From DATBGO01 sp963695645 (lineage in GTDB: Bacteria; Actinomycetota; Actinomycetes; Streptosporangiales; Streptosporangiaceae), in the NCBI GenBank assembly GCA_963695645.1, contig CAVOHC010000017.1:558001-622000 (forward strand): a stretch of 64,000 nt of DNA, written 5' to 3'. The notes under the pieces are model-generated. The model had not been told where the DNA came from. It ran no database searches and worked only from the letters and a program-made list of their open reading frames with translations. Within the stretch, counting starts at the first letter, position 1; the number at the start of each line of letters is the position of its first letter. The position numbers were made by a program, and so were the translations under genes. Of the stretch, positions 52,232 to 61,852 are shown piece by piece.

Positions 52232-53331
52232 CCGCCGTGCAGCCGACGGCCATGATGTCCGGGCGCTATCAGCGGGCCTTCACCATCGCTGTGGTCTTCC
52301 TGGTCGCGGGCTGGCATCTCGCCGGAGCGGGCGGGCAGCTGCTGCATAACCGGCCGGCCTACGGCTCGTTCGCCTTCCAGGGCGCCATGTGGCTGGTCAT
52401 GGCGCTGGGGATCACCGCCGGGTCGGTCCTGGTGCTGCGCGGAGCGCCCGGCTGGCGCCCGGCCTGGGGGGTGGCCGTGATCGCGCTGGCCGCCAGCACG
52501 GCAGCGGCGGCGGCCAGCCCGGCCGGCCAGATGCTGGCGGTCAACTGGGCGTGGGGCAGTGCCGGCTGGATCGGCGTGCTCGTGCTGCTCCGCCGCCGGT
52601 TCGCCGAGCTTGCGTGGTTCCTCGCCGCCGCGGCCCTGGCCATCCTGGCCGTGCAGGTGTGGGACGGGCTGGACCGCACCGACCTGGCCGGGTTCCTCGC
52701 CCTGCTGGCCTGGTCGACCGGCGCCCAGGTGGCCGTCGCCGCCGGGGTCAGGGCGCTGGATGCCGCCGCCGGCCAGGCCGCCGCCGCGGCGCGAAGTGAG
52801 CACGCCGCCCGCGAGCGGGCGGCCACCGCGGAGATCATCCGGGCCGCCCGGTACGCCCGCTGGCTAGGTCTGCAGGAAAGCGCCGTCCCGCTGGTCGCCG
52901 AGCTGACCGCGGGGACGGCTGACCCGGGCGACGCGCAGGTACGCATCAGGTGCGCGGTCCAGGCGGCGCGGCTGCGCCGGCTGCTGGCCGAGGGCGATGA
53001 GGTACCCGGATCGCTGGTGCACGAACTGCACGCGAGCGCCGACGTGGTCGAGCGCCGTGGGGTCGCCGTCGAGATCGAGACGGCCGGGCCGCTGCCGCAG
53101 GTGCCCGGCCCGGCCCGGCGGGTGATCACCGACGCGGCCATTGCGATCCTGACCGCCGCGCGCAGCCAGGCGCGGATCACCCTGGCGGCGGTGGCCGCCG
53201 GAATCGCCGTCAGCTTCGTCGCCGACACCGGCACGGTCGTCCGGCTGCCCGCAGCCGGCGAGGGGGTCGCCATCGAACAGCAGCAGGACGGCGGCATGCT
53301 CTGGGCGGAGGCGCGATGGAACAGCCGGTGA
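52228..53331 (+). CDS. Kinase-like membrane protein without a recognisable H-box
   Basis: The 367-residue protein has about five transmembrane helices in its first half (FTIAVVFLVAGWHLAGAGGQ, MWLVMALGITAGSVLVLRGA and others), then a cytoplasmic region with AATAEIIRAARYARWLGLQ, a helix pair and a C-terminal sheet-like part (ITDAAIAILTAARSQARIT, SFVADTGTVVRL). The order resembles a DesK-type kinase, but the His-Asp pair and the N and G boxes are degenerate or missing. It is coupled to both neighbours by overlaps (4 and 16 bases), so it probably acts as an accessory subunit or pseudokinase. Confidence 0.7.
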   Translation: MTAVQPTAMMSGRYQRAFTIAVVFLVAGWHLAGAGGQLLHNRPAYGSFAFQGAMWLVMALGITAGSVLVLRGAPGWRPAWGVAVIALAASTAAAAASPAGQMLAVNWAWGSAGWIGVLVLLRRRFAELAWFLAAAALAILAVQVWDGLDRTDLAGFLALLAWSTGAQVAVAAGVRALDAAAGQAAAAARSEHAARERAATAEIIRAARYARWLGLQESAVPLVAELTAGTADPGDAQVRIRCAVQAARLRRLLAEGDEVPGSLVHELHASADVVERRGVAVEIETAGPLPQVPGPARRVITDAAIAILTAARSQARITLAAVAAGIAVSFVADTGTVVRLPAAGEGVAIEQQQDGGMLWAEARWNSR

Positions 53332-54029
53332 CGGCGGCGATCATCGAAGATCATCCGGTCGTCACCGAGGGGGTGGCGTCCTGGATCCGGTCCGATCCCG
53401 GCCAGCGGGTGCGGCTGGTGCATACGGCGTGCGACCTGACCGGGCTTCGCGCCGCGCCGCGGCCGCTGGCCGACGTGGTCATCCTGGACCTGGAGCTGTC
53501 CGGCGAACTGGTCACCACGCAGATCCCCGGGCTGGTGGCAGCCGGATACCGGGTGGTGGCCTTCTCCGGGCACAGCGATCCGGCGATCGTGATGGAGACG
53601 CTGGACAACGGCGCGCACGCCTACGTGTCCAAGGAGGAGGGCCGCGACCATCTGGTCGAGGCCGTGCTGGCGGCTGCCGCCGACCGGCCGTACGTGACCA
53701 GGTCGCAGGCCAGGGCGATGCTCGCCGACCAGCGCCCAGCCCGGCCGGCGCTGTCGGAGCAGGAGCGGCAGGCGCTGCTGCTGTGGTTCCAGGGCATGTC
53801 GAAAGCATCGGTCGGGCGGCGCATGTCGATCAGCGAGAACACAGTCCGGCAGTACATCAGCCGCGCGCGCGCCAAGTACGCGGCCACGGGGCGGACTGCG
53901 CCGAGCAAGGACGCGCTGCTCGCCCGCGCGATCGAGGACGGCGTGATCAAGCCGGGCGAGATCATGCCGTACAAGTCATTCGCCAGCGCCGCGGCCGACC
54001 GCCCCAGCCTGGGTACCCCGGGCCGGTGA
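53316..54029 (+). CDS. Response regulator with LuxR-type output domain
   Basis: The 237-residue protein has a receiver domain (AAIIEDHPVVTEGVASWIRS, phospho-acceptor Asp in VVILDLELSG, Ser in VVAFSGHSDPA, Lys in AYVSKEEGRD) and an output helix-turn-helix, LSEQERQALLLWFQGMSKAS then SISENTVRQYISRARAKYAA. The recognition helix is longer than in NarL, and a 30-residue basic tail follows. It is the third gene of the kinase module and overlaps the second by 16 bases. A strong hairpin lies 240 bases downstream. Confidence 0.9.
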   Translation: MEQPVTAAIIEDHPVVTEGVASWIRSDPGQRVRLVHTACDLTGLRAAPRPLADVVILDLELSGELVTTQIPGLVAAGYRVVAFSGHSDPAIVMETLDNGAHAYVSKEEGRDHLVEAVLAAAADRPYVTRSQARAMLADQRPARPALSEQERQALLLWFQGMSKASVGRRMSISENTVRQYISRARAKYAATGRTAPSKDALLARAIEDGVIKPGEIMPYKSFASAAADRPSLGTPGR

Positions 54030-54393
54030 ATGGCCCGGGCACCCAAACCCCCCCCGGAGCTGCCCCCCGGCGAATCGGCCGCAGGCCGACGCCGGGCTGC
54101 ATGGCCGGCGCCGCGGCGTCATCAGATCGCGGGCTGGCGCACAGTCAGCATTCCCGATCGAGGGCGACACTGTCATGACGCCCGATCGGGCGACACGACG
54201 GCGGGCTTGTTCCGGAGGCTGTCGGGTCCCATCCGGGACCGGCCTGGTAACCGGTAACCGTGACGGCGCTTATGCCGACGTCTACCTGCACGGCCCCTGT
54301 ACGGGCAGGTAGACGTCGGCGTAGCCGGAGCCGCGTGGCGCTCGGCGGCCGCAAGCGGATGCGGAACGTGCCCGAATCCGGGTGGCGGACCCG
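54030..54393. other. Intergenic region between convergent units
   Basis: No gene is supported. The region holds a tandem GGTAACC pair at about 54246-54259 and the long hairpin described separately. Frames here are short and have no motifs. Confidence 0.4.
54271..54323. terminator. Long bidirectional hairpin
   Basis: GCCGACGTCTACCTGC (54274-54289) pairs perfectly with GCAGGTAGACGTCGGC (54305-54320), and three outer pairs including one wobble extend the stem to 19 bp around a 15-base loop. It lies between the rightward kinase module and leftward genes, so it can terminate both. The stem is longer than a typical terminator. Confidence 0.7.
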
Positions 54394-54660
54394 CTAGATG
54401 CCGGAGCAGCCCCCTCCTGACTGCTCCGGCATCTGCTGGTCCATGTGCTGCGTGATCTTCCAGTGGCCCCCGTGCGTTCCAGAACGAACAACTGCCGCCG
54501 ACGCGCTGGTTTGCGTCTCGCCGGTAGCGCGGATCGTCATCGTCCCCTGGCTTGTTGCCCTGACTGCCGCGAGGCCGCCTTTGACGGTGATGTCGTCGAA
54601 TCGGAACGTAAAGTCCAGGCGCATGTCTCGAAAGCGGCGTCGTATGTCGCCGTACGGAGC
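54394..54660 (-). pseudogene. Remnant of a SnoaL/NTF2-like protein
   Basis: The readable part RFDDITVKGGLAAVRATSQG followed by GHWKITQHMDQQMPEQ matches the C-terminal half of SnoaL-like polyketide-cyclase/isomerase folds. Just upstream, another frame reads YDAAFET, which would precede it in the family, so a one-base shift near 54625 plus loss of the N-terminal part explains the fragment. It begins directly after the cupin gene's stop. Any product would lack the first helix of the cone-like pocket. Confidence 0.5.
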
Positions 54661-54663
54661 CGA

Positions 54664-55182
54664 TCATGCCATCACCTCGGCGAGCACCTGCTGGGTGGTG
54701 AGCTCGTACCCGTGGGAACTGCGCGCGTGCTCGCGGATGGCGGCGACAAGCTGGTCCAACTGATCGTCGCTAGCGACCCGGAACTCAACCCCGCAGGGGC
54801 AGCGGCCGACGTGCCCGGCTAGTGCACGTCCGGTGAAAGCGAGGTCAAGCGCGACGCACGGCTCGTCCCCCTCCACCCAGGCGTCGTGACCGGCCGACAC
54901 CACGTGCGCGTCACCCGGGCCGAAGTCGTATTCGCGGCCGTCGTCCATGCGGGCGTGGAGCCGGCCGGAGATGATGTAGCCGGTGTGGGCCGCCTGGCAG
55001 GCTTTCGTGCCGACGACCGGCTTGACGTCGGTCGACCACTTCCAACTGGGCTGATACACAGTGCGGCCGATCGTGACGCCGGGCAGGTTGACCACGTTGA
55101 GCGAGGCGTGTTCGAACACGTGCCGCTGATCGGGCGTCTCGATGTTCTTGACCGCCACGATTAGTTTCGTAGCTTCGAGCAT
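54664..55182 (-). CDS. Cupin-domain protein
   Basis: Starting from the ATG at 55182 the protein has about 172 residues. A cupin barrel is visible in VYQPSWKWSTDVKPVVG, AAHTGYIISGRLHARMDDGR with EYDFGPGDAHVVSAGHDAWV, matching the two cupin motifs, although only one of the usual metal histidines in motif 1 is obvious. A C-terminal extension contains GRCPCGVEF, a possible small zinc-binding knuckle. The longer frame start at 55227 adds 15 basic residues and is less likely. It may be an enzyme or small-molecule sensor; its target is unknown. A SnoaL remnant follows. Confidence 0.75.
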   Translation of the reverse strand: MLEATKLIVAVKNIETPDQRHVFEHASLNVVNLPGVTIGRTVYQPSWKWSTDVKPVVGTKACQAAHTGYIISGRLHARMDDGREYDFGPGDAHVVSAGHDAWVEGDEPCVALDLAFTGRALAGHVGRCPCGVEFRVASDDQLDQLVAAIREHARSSHGYELTTQQVLAEVMA

Positions 55183-55277
55183 CCGGTGTTGCCTTCCCCT
55201 GGCCTGGCTTGCCAGGCCAGCATGCAAGCCGGCCGCCTGCCGTCACATCGGGAACAACACGTAGATGCCAGCCGGGA

Positions 55278-58082
55278 CTACGTAGTGGCCGACGGAGGAA
55301 ACGTCCGCTGAGAGTCGCGGGCTGCGGCCTGTGATGCGGCCGCCACCAGGCCGGTTCGGGAGCGAGCGCCGGTCTTGCGCAGCAGGCTCTCGACGTGCTT
55401 CTCCACGGTCCGTGGCGACAGATGCAGCCGCGCTGCGATCTGCTTGTTGGCCAGCCCGCCGGCGACGAGGCGCAGCACGTCCGCCTCCCTGGCGGTGATT
55501 CCCGTCGCCGCCCAGGGATTGGGCTGGGACTCCTTGAGCAGTTCGCGGCAGCGCTCGGCCAGGCGGGGCAGGCCCCTGCCATCAAATCCTGCCTCGGCCT
55601 CGGCCAGCCAGCGAAGCGGGTCGCCCCATCCGTCAGCGAGTGCAGCGGGGGCGGCGCAGAACCTCGCCAGCTCACCCCAGGCCTCGCAGTTGGCGAAGCC
55701 AACGTCGCTGCCCGCCGCCAGTTCGTTGGCCCGCTGCCGCTGCCCGGCTCGCCCGGCCAGAACCGCCTCGGCATAGCCGATAAGGCTCCGGTTGTGGCGG
55801 ATGGCGCCGACGCCCAGCCGGCGGGCCTCCTCGATCGCCCCTGCCGCCCGGTGATCACCAAGTGAGGCCAGGAGCAGCGGCCATAGCGCCCGCAGCCCTG
55901 CGGGTTCGGCATGCGGAAGGCGGGCCAGGATCGCCATCCCCCGGGCGTAGGGTTCCACGGCCGCCGCGGCCTCGCCACCGAGCAGAACCACTGCTCCCCG
56001 GCTGGCCCAGCAGATGCCCTCGACCATCTGGTCGTCCGGAGCGGCCGCGATGGCGCGGGCGGCGTAGTGCTCTGTCTGCCCGGCGTCGGCGCGCATGCTG
56101 GCGCTGCCTGTAAGTACCGCCAGCGCCTTGGCCCGGACCTGGTCCAGGCCGAGCCGCTCGGCGAGGCGGACGGCGGCCCGCGCGTGGGCATCGCACGTGT
56201 CCAGTTCCCAGCGGCAGGTGAAGCCCGCGGCGAGCTGGAGATCCAGAATCGCCACGGTACTCAGCGCACCTATCTGCTCGGCAGCGCGCCGCGCCTCGGA
56301 CAACCGCTCCACTCCGGCATGATCAAGTAGGTCGATGGTGCCCAGCTCGTGCAGGGCGCGCAGCCGCCACAACGGCAGGCCGACTGCCTCCGCGGTGACC
56401 AGCGCCCTCCCGAACGCCGCGCGGGCGGCGCTGAGATCACGCAGCCGGTGGCTCCGGCCGATGAGCTCCAGCGCATGACAGCGGACATCCGGAGCACTAC
56501 CCTCGTCGGCGAGGACGTCCTCGGCGAAAAGCCGGGCCTCATCGAGGTAATCGGCGGCGAAGGCCACCTCGGCATCGATGACGCTCATGCGGGCGCGCAT
56601 GCCAGCCGGTGGGGCGGTCCCGGCCAGGCGCCGGGCGGCGTCGAGGTGGTGACGGGCCATCTCCCACCGCGAGGCGCCCACCGCCGCCTGGCTGAGGCGA
56701 AGGTGAACCTCCGTCCGGAGTTCCGCCGCCTCGGTCCCGAGCCGGGTGATGAGATGGCCGCCGGCCGCCGCTGCCTCCTCAACCCGCCCGGCCAGGGCCA
56801 GCGCTTCGACCAGCAGAAGTTCCGCCTGTTCCCGCTCGGGAGTGCCTTCGAGGAGGTCAGCGGCACGCCGTAGGGTACCGATCGCAGTGGCCAGCACCCC
56901 CCAGGCCAGCGCCTGGCCGCCGGACTCGCTCAGCAGCGTTCCGGCCCGGCGGCGGTCCCCGGCACGGTTCGCCAGCTCGACGGCCAGCTCGCGCAGGCCG
57001 CCTTCCAGGCGCGGGTGCGCGGCGTCCAGAACGGCGAGCGCCGCCGAGGCCAGGGCCCGCTGACGGGGTGGCAGCATGGTATCGAGCACCGCTTCGCGGG
57101 TCAGCGCGTGCCGAAAGCGGAAGGCCGTGCCGTCGGCGCTCACCAGCAGTTGCTCGACAGCGAGCCCGAGCGTCTCCGCCACCAGGTCCGCAGTCTGGCC
57201 GCTCACGGGCGGGAGCAGTCCCCAGTCGAAATGGCGGCCGAGGATAGCAGCGGCCTCGATCACCGATCGCTGCGGTTCGCTGAACCCGGCCAGGCGCTCG
57301 CGGACCGTCTCGGTGAACGACTCCGGCAGCCCGGGCGACGCCAGCAGATCTTCCACCAGCAGCGGTACTCCTTCGGCGGAGGCCTGCACCCGGCGCAGGA
57401 GTTCCGCCTCTGCTCCCGGGATGCAGGCAAGGACCATGCGCGCCATGTCGTCATCGCTGAGCCGGTCAAGACCGAGGTGAAGTACGCCCGGCCGGCCCCG
57501 CTGCCGGCGGGCCACTTCCAGCGCGGGCGACGGCCGGTTGGCGCGCAGGGTAAGTACGCACAGCAACGACTCGCCATCAAGGTGCTCGCCAAGGTACTCC
57601 ATCAGGGCCACGGTGTCCGGGTCCGCCCAGTGCAGGTCCTCTAGCACTATGACCAGGCCCTGTGGCGCGAGGCGCCGAAAAAGCTGGATCAGCGCCTCAC
57701 CGCGGATCCCAGGTGAGACCTCTCCACTTGCCGGAGCGCGGCCAGCCATCCCCGGCAGCAGCGCGCTCAGCGCGGGCAGCCAGGGCTCCATCGTCGCGTC
57801 GTCGGGAACGGCCCGGTCCCGGAGGAGCTGCACAAGCGCGTCAGTTAGCGGCCGGTAGGCAGCGGTCGCTGACTGGGGCACCGCCCTGCTGGTAACGACC
57901 CGGATGCCGCGCCTGGCCGCCCGGCTGGCCGTCTCCAGGGCCAGCCGCGACTTGCCGATCCCCGGCTCCCCGGTGATCACTACACACCCGCCGTGCCCGG
58001 CCATAGCGGCCGTCAGCGCCGCGTCGACCGCCTCCAGCGCGGCGTCCCTGCCGATAAGGACCGGGCACAATACCTGCGCCAT
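55278..58082 (-). CDS. LAL-type LuxR regulator with AAA/NACHT-like ATPase
   Basis: The 934-residue protein is a large ATP-binding LuxR regulator of the MalT class: Walker A in VVITGEPGIGKSRLALE near residue 40, Walker B in LVIVLEDLHWADPDTVALME, a helical (TPR-like) middle of about 500 residues, and a C-terminal HTH, TAREADVLRLVAGGLANKQI with LSPRTVEKHVESLLRKTGA. Such proteins activate biosynthetic or catabolic operons when bound to an inducer. It is divergent from a second LAL gene across 409 bases. Its own target cannot be named. Confidence 0.92.
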   Translation of the reverse strand: MAQVLCPVLIGRDAALEAVDAALTAAMAGHGGCVVITGEPGIGKSRLALETASRAARRGIRVVTSRAVPQSATAAYRPLTDALVQLLRDRAVPDDATMEPWLPALSALLPGMAGRAPASGEVSPGIRGEALIQLFRRLAPQGLVIVLEDLHWADPDTVALMEYLGEHLDGESLLCVLTLRANRPSPALEVARRQRGRPGVLHLGLDRLSDDDMARMVLACIPGAEAELLRRVQASAEGVPLLVEDLLASPGLPESFTETVRERLAGFSEPQRSVIEAAAILGRHFDWGLLPPVSGQTADLVAETLGLAVEQLLVSADGTAFRFRHALTREAVLDTMLPPRQRALASAALAVLDAAHPRLEGGLRELAVELANRAGDRRRAGTLLSESGGQALAWGVLATAIGTLRRAADLLEGTPEREQAELLLVEALALAGRVEEAAAAGGHLITRLGTEAAELRTEVHLRLSQAAVGASRWEMARHHLDAARRLAGTAPPAGMRARMSVIDAEVAFAADYLDEARLFAEDVLADEGSAPDVRCHALELIGRSHRLRDLSAARAAFGRALVTAEAVGLPLWRLRALHELGTIDLLDHAGVERLSEARRAAEQIGALSTVAILDLQLAAGFTCRWELDTCDAHARAAVRLAERLGLDQVRAKALAVLTGSASMRADAGQTEHYAARAIAAAPDDQMVEGICWASRGAVVLLGGEAAAAVEPYARGMAILARLPHAEPAGLRALWPLLLASLGDHRAAGAIEEARRLGVGAIRHNRSLIGYAEAVLAGRAGQRQRANELAAGSDVGFANCEAWGELARFCAAPAALADGWGDPLRWLAEAEAGFDGRGLPRLAERCRELLKESQPNPWAATGITAREADVLRLVAGGLANKQIAARLHLSPRTVEKHVESLLRKTGARSRTGLVAAASQAAARDSQRTFPPSATT

Positions 58083-58491
58083 CCGCCTAGTCTGACAGCA
58101 ATCCCTCGATATCGGAGACAGGTCATCGGTTTCCGGAAACGGGCGGCCCGCAGGTCAGCCTCACCTTCCAGCAGCAAGGGCATCATCCAGCAGCAGCATG
58201 ACCCGAACCAGCGCGCCTCGTGCGATACGCGGCCGGAACTAGATGGGGAAACCCGCTCGTGCAAGGGGGCGCCATCCCCATGGCCCGGAGCCGCTGGCGC
58301 CTGCGTGGCGTTCGGCAGCAGGTGCATCATCGGAACCTGCGGCGGGTCGGGTATGACCCGGACGCCGGGACGTCGCCGAGAAACTGTGAACATCAAGCCC
58401 GTGACGGGGAGCGGCCGGGAGGAGCGCCAGGGCTGCGGATGGACGGCCGTGCTCGTCTGCCATACCGTGAGCGATGCAGGTGAGGGGCGTG
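58083..58491. other. Divergent promoter region between two LAL regulators
   Basis: 409 bases with no supported gene. GAGGGG lies five bases before the ATG at 58492 and supports that start for the rightward regulator. I see no clear operator palindrome. Confidence 0.4.
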
Positions 58492-61256
58492 ATGGGGACG
58501 GACCCTGGCTATGTCGTCGGCCGCGAGCGAGAGCTTGCGGCGGTGGGCGCCTTCCTCACGGCTGTGCCCGACGGGCCACGCGCTGTTGCTCGAGGGCGAG
58601 GCTGGCATAGGTAAGACAACCGTCTGGCTGGCGGCTGTCCGGGCGGCTGACGATCGTGGATTCCGGGTGCTGCAGGCCCGGCCGACCGAGAGCGAGTCAA
58701 AGCTTTCCTATGCAGCGCTCGCCGACATTGCCGGCGTCGCGTTCGATGAGGTCCGGACAGCCTTGCCCGATCCTCAGGAGCGTGCGCTGGCCGCCATCTT
58801 GTTGCGCGTCGCGACGGATGAGCCAGCCGACGCACGGGTAACGGCGACCGCGCTGGTGACCGTGCTGACGGCGCTCGCCGAAGACTCGCCGGTGCTGCTC
58901 GCCATCGATGATGTGCAGTGGCTCGATGGCGCCTCGGCGGGAGCGCTCGCATTCGTGGCGAGACGGTTCCCGCGGCGGTTGGGTCTGCTGGTGACCCGGC
59001 GGACCGAGGGCGTCGCCGGCGTGCCGCTTGACCTGGACCGTGCGCTGCCCGAGGAAGGAGCGCCTTGTTGTCGGCCCGCTGTCGATGGCGGCGCTGCGCC
59101 AGGTGATCATCGAACGGCTGGGAACGGCAATCCCGCGGCCAGTGCTCGCCCGGATCGCCGATGCATCGGGCGGCAACCCGTTTTATGCGGTCGAGATCGC
59201 ACGAGGCGTCTCCGGCGACGCAAGCACGGGCCAGCCACTGCCGGTGCCACGTGGGATGTCCAAGCTGGCGATGGAACGGATCAGCTCGCTCTCGCTTGCG
59301 GCGCGGGAGGCGGTCCTAGTGGCTGCGTCGCTGTCGCATCCGACAATCGCGACAGTGCGCAGCGCGCTGACCGCGCTTCCCGGGAATGTTGAAGCATCGC
59401 CGACGATCGTCGAGGCGGAGGACGCCGGCATACTGGTCACCGAGCGTGGTCGCATCCGTTTCACTCATCCGCTGCTGGCCTCCGCGGTGCAGGGATCCGT
59501 TTCTGACGTGCGACGCCGTCAGATGCACCGCCGCCTTGCTGAGGTCGTCACCGATCCCGAAGAGCGAGCTCAGCACCTCGCCCAAGCCGCGTCTGCTCCA
59601 GACGACCAGATCGCGGCGGTGGTTGAGACGGGTGCGCGAGAGGCGGCACTTCGCGGGGCGTATGACTCATCTGCCGAGCTCTTCGAGGCTGCCCGCCACC
59701 TTACGCCCGCCGGCAGGCAGGACGATCTCGCGCGCCGAACGCTCGGTCATGCGCTCGCGGCCCTGAAGGCCGGCGATGTGGCGACCGCTCGCGGGCTGGC
59801 CGTCAGCGCCGGCACCGACGGATTGCCGCCTGCGCTGAATGTGGAGAGGTTCCGGCTGCTCGCGGAGGTGGAATGGGACGACGGCGCGACGAAGCTGTCG
59901 ACCGAATATCTGGAGCGGGCCCTGGATGCCGCAGCGGATGATCGCGAGCTCAGCGCTGGGATCTTGACGAGACTGGTCATGGCGGGCATGCCGGCGGATC
60001 CGGCCCGGGCGCTCGGGCATGCCGAGCGGGCGATGGGCATCCTCAGCGAGGATCGCGAGCCGGAACTGCTCGCCTCCATCCTCATCGACCGCTTCCTGGC
60101 CGGGGTGTTTCTCGGGCAAGGCGCACGGCGCGAGTTGCTCGAGCGGGGCCTGGCGCTCGAAGCCAAGGCAGGGGCTGCTGTTTACCCGCATCCTGTCCCG
60201 CTCATCTGGTTCCAATGCGTTGACGACATCGAGGGCACCGTGGACCGGCATGCCCGCGAGGACACCTGGGCGCGCGAGCGTGGAGACGACCGGATGCGCG
60301 CGGACCGTCTCGGTTACCTCGCGCTGGCGGAGTTGCAGGACGGGCAGTGGGACCAGGCCGAGCAGCACGCCGAGCGCAGCTGCGAAACGCTCGGACAGGG
60401 CGATGTCAGCGGCAGATCCGCCCACACGTTCGCCTGGCGGTCATTGATCGATGCCTACCGAGGCAGGATCGACCGTGCGCGGACGACGCTTCAGCCGCTC
60501 GTCGCGGAGGCGGCGCGGACGGAGAAAGCATGGTGGGGAGCGATCCTGCTCAGCGTGCTGGGCTTCGTGGAGTTCGCCGCGGGCAACCACGAGGCGGCCG
60601 ATGGTGCCTTGACGATGATGCGCGATCTGCTCGACGGAATCGGCATCAAGGACGGGCTGATCGAGCGCACCGAGCCGTTCCACGTCGAGTCGCTGATCTC
60701 ACTTGGGGAGCTCGACCGCGCCCGTGATGTGCTGACGCGGCTCGAGGAGCGTGGGCGGACGATTCCGCGAGCATGGATCGATGTCACTGTTCCCCGGGCC
60801 CGGGCGCTCATCCTGGCCGCGCAGGGCGATCCGGCAGCGGCATTGAGCGCGCTGGATGAGCTCGATCTCACCGCGGCCTCGCGGCTGCCGTTCGAGCTCG
60901 CCTCTGCCTGGCTGGTCAAAGGACGCCTGCATCGCAGGCTCAAGCAGCGGAAACTGGCGGCACAAGCATTCACTGAAGCCCGCACCATGTTCGAGCATCT
61001 CGGCGCCCCGACATGGGCGCAGCAGGCCAGCGGCGAGCTCATGCGGGTCGGCCCGCGGCGCCGCGCGCCGGATGAGCTGACCGCAACCGAACTGCGGGTG
61101 GCCGAGCTCGCCGCGGCCGGGATGACCAACCGCGAGGTCGCGCAGGTGACCTATATGAGCGCGAAGACCGTCGAGGCGCACCTCGCCAGCGTCTACCGCA
61201 AGCTCGGTATCCGCTCGCGGGCCCAGCTCGGCGCCCGTGTGGCAGGCCAGGGCTGA
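58492..61256 (+). pseudogene. LAL-type LuxR regulator broken by two one-base shifts
   Basis: Three frames join into one protein of about 920 residues. The first gives MGTDPGYVVGRERELAAVGA, the usual LAL start. After the run at 58573-58577 a second frame gives ALLLEGEAGIGKTTVWLAAV (Walker A) and LLAIDDVQWLDGASAGALAF (Walker B). After 59051-59060 a third gives LVVGPLSMAALRQVIIERLG and continues to the C-terminal HTH, TATELRVAELAAAGMTNREV with MSAKTVEAHLASVYRKLGI. Removing one base at each site restores a continuous frame. The domains are otherwise complete, so this is either a recent pseudogene or a functional gene with assembly errors. It is divergent from another LAL gene. Confidence 0.85.
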
Positions 61257-61399
61257 CTGGCGCACCAAGAACCTAGGGAAACGCCCGATTCGGTGGCCGG
61301 GCTAGCGCCCTAGCGTCGTGTCCATGGCACAGCGAGCTGCGGCGGATCCACGCCAGACCTACCTGGTCGAGGGGTCGCACGAATAAAGGAGTTCGCACC

Positions 61400-61780
61400 A
61401 TGTTCGACCGCCTCGCCGTACAAGGGCCAACGGTGATCAACACCCTCTCGACACGCACCCGCCGCTGGGCGATCGGCCTGGCGGCCGTGCCGCTCCTGCT
61501 CGGTGTAGCCGGCAGCGGCCGGCCAGGGCTCTCACCCGACAGCGGCCTGGCCGGCTGCACAGCACTAGCGGGCACACACCAGGTTGCCGCAGCCGACTAC
61601 CCGGCGATCGGTGCCCAATTCGCCGGCTCGCGATGGCCGGACCTGCGCTTCAGCGGCATGGCCTACGTCGAGATCGCCACCAAGCTCCTCACCACGCACG
61701 CTTACGGAGGCGAAACCGCCTGGTTCTACCAGCGGCTGTCCGCCGCCTGCGCAGAGCACGGGCGCGCGCTGCCTTTCTGA
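61400..61780 (+). CDS. Hypothetical secreted small protein
   Basis: The 126-residue product has a basic N-terminus with a hydrophobic segment (WAIGLAAVPLLLGVAGSGRP) that may act as a signal peptide or anchor, then a soluble part with two cysteines outside the leader (GLAGCTALAG, RLSAACAEHG) and FSGMAYVEIATKLLTTHAYG. I recognise no family. AAGGAG lies nine bases before the ATG, so translation is likely. Confidence 0.55.
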   Translation: MFDRLAVQGPTVINTLSTRTRRWAIGLAAVPLLLGVAGSGRPGLSPDSGLAGCTALAGTHQVAAADYPAIGAQFAGSRWPDLRFSGMAYVEIATKLLTTHAYGGETAWFYQRLSAACAEHGRALPF

Positions 61781-61852
61781 TGCTGGCCAGTCATTTCGTA
61801 GCGGCTGGGTAGCCCGGGCCCGGTCAAGGACAACAGCGGCGGCAGCAGGGCC

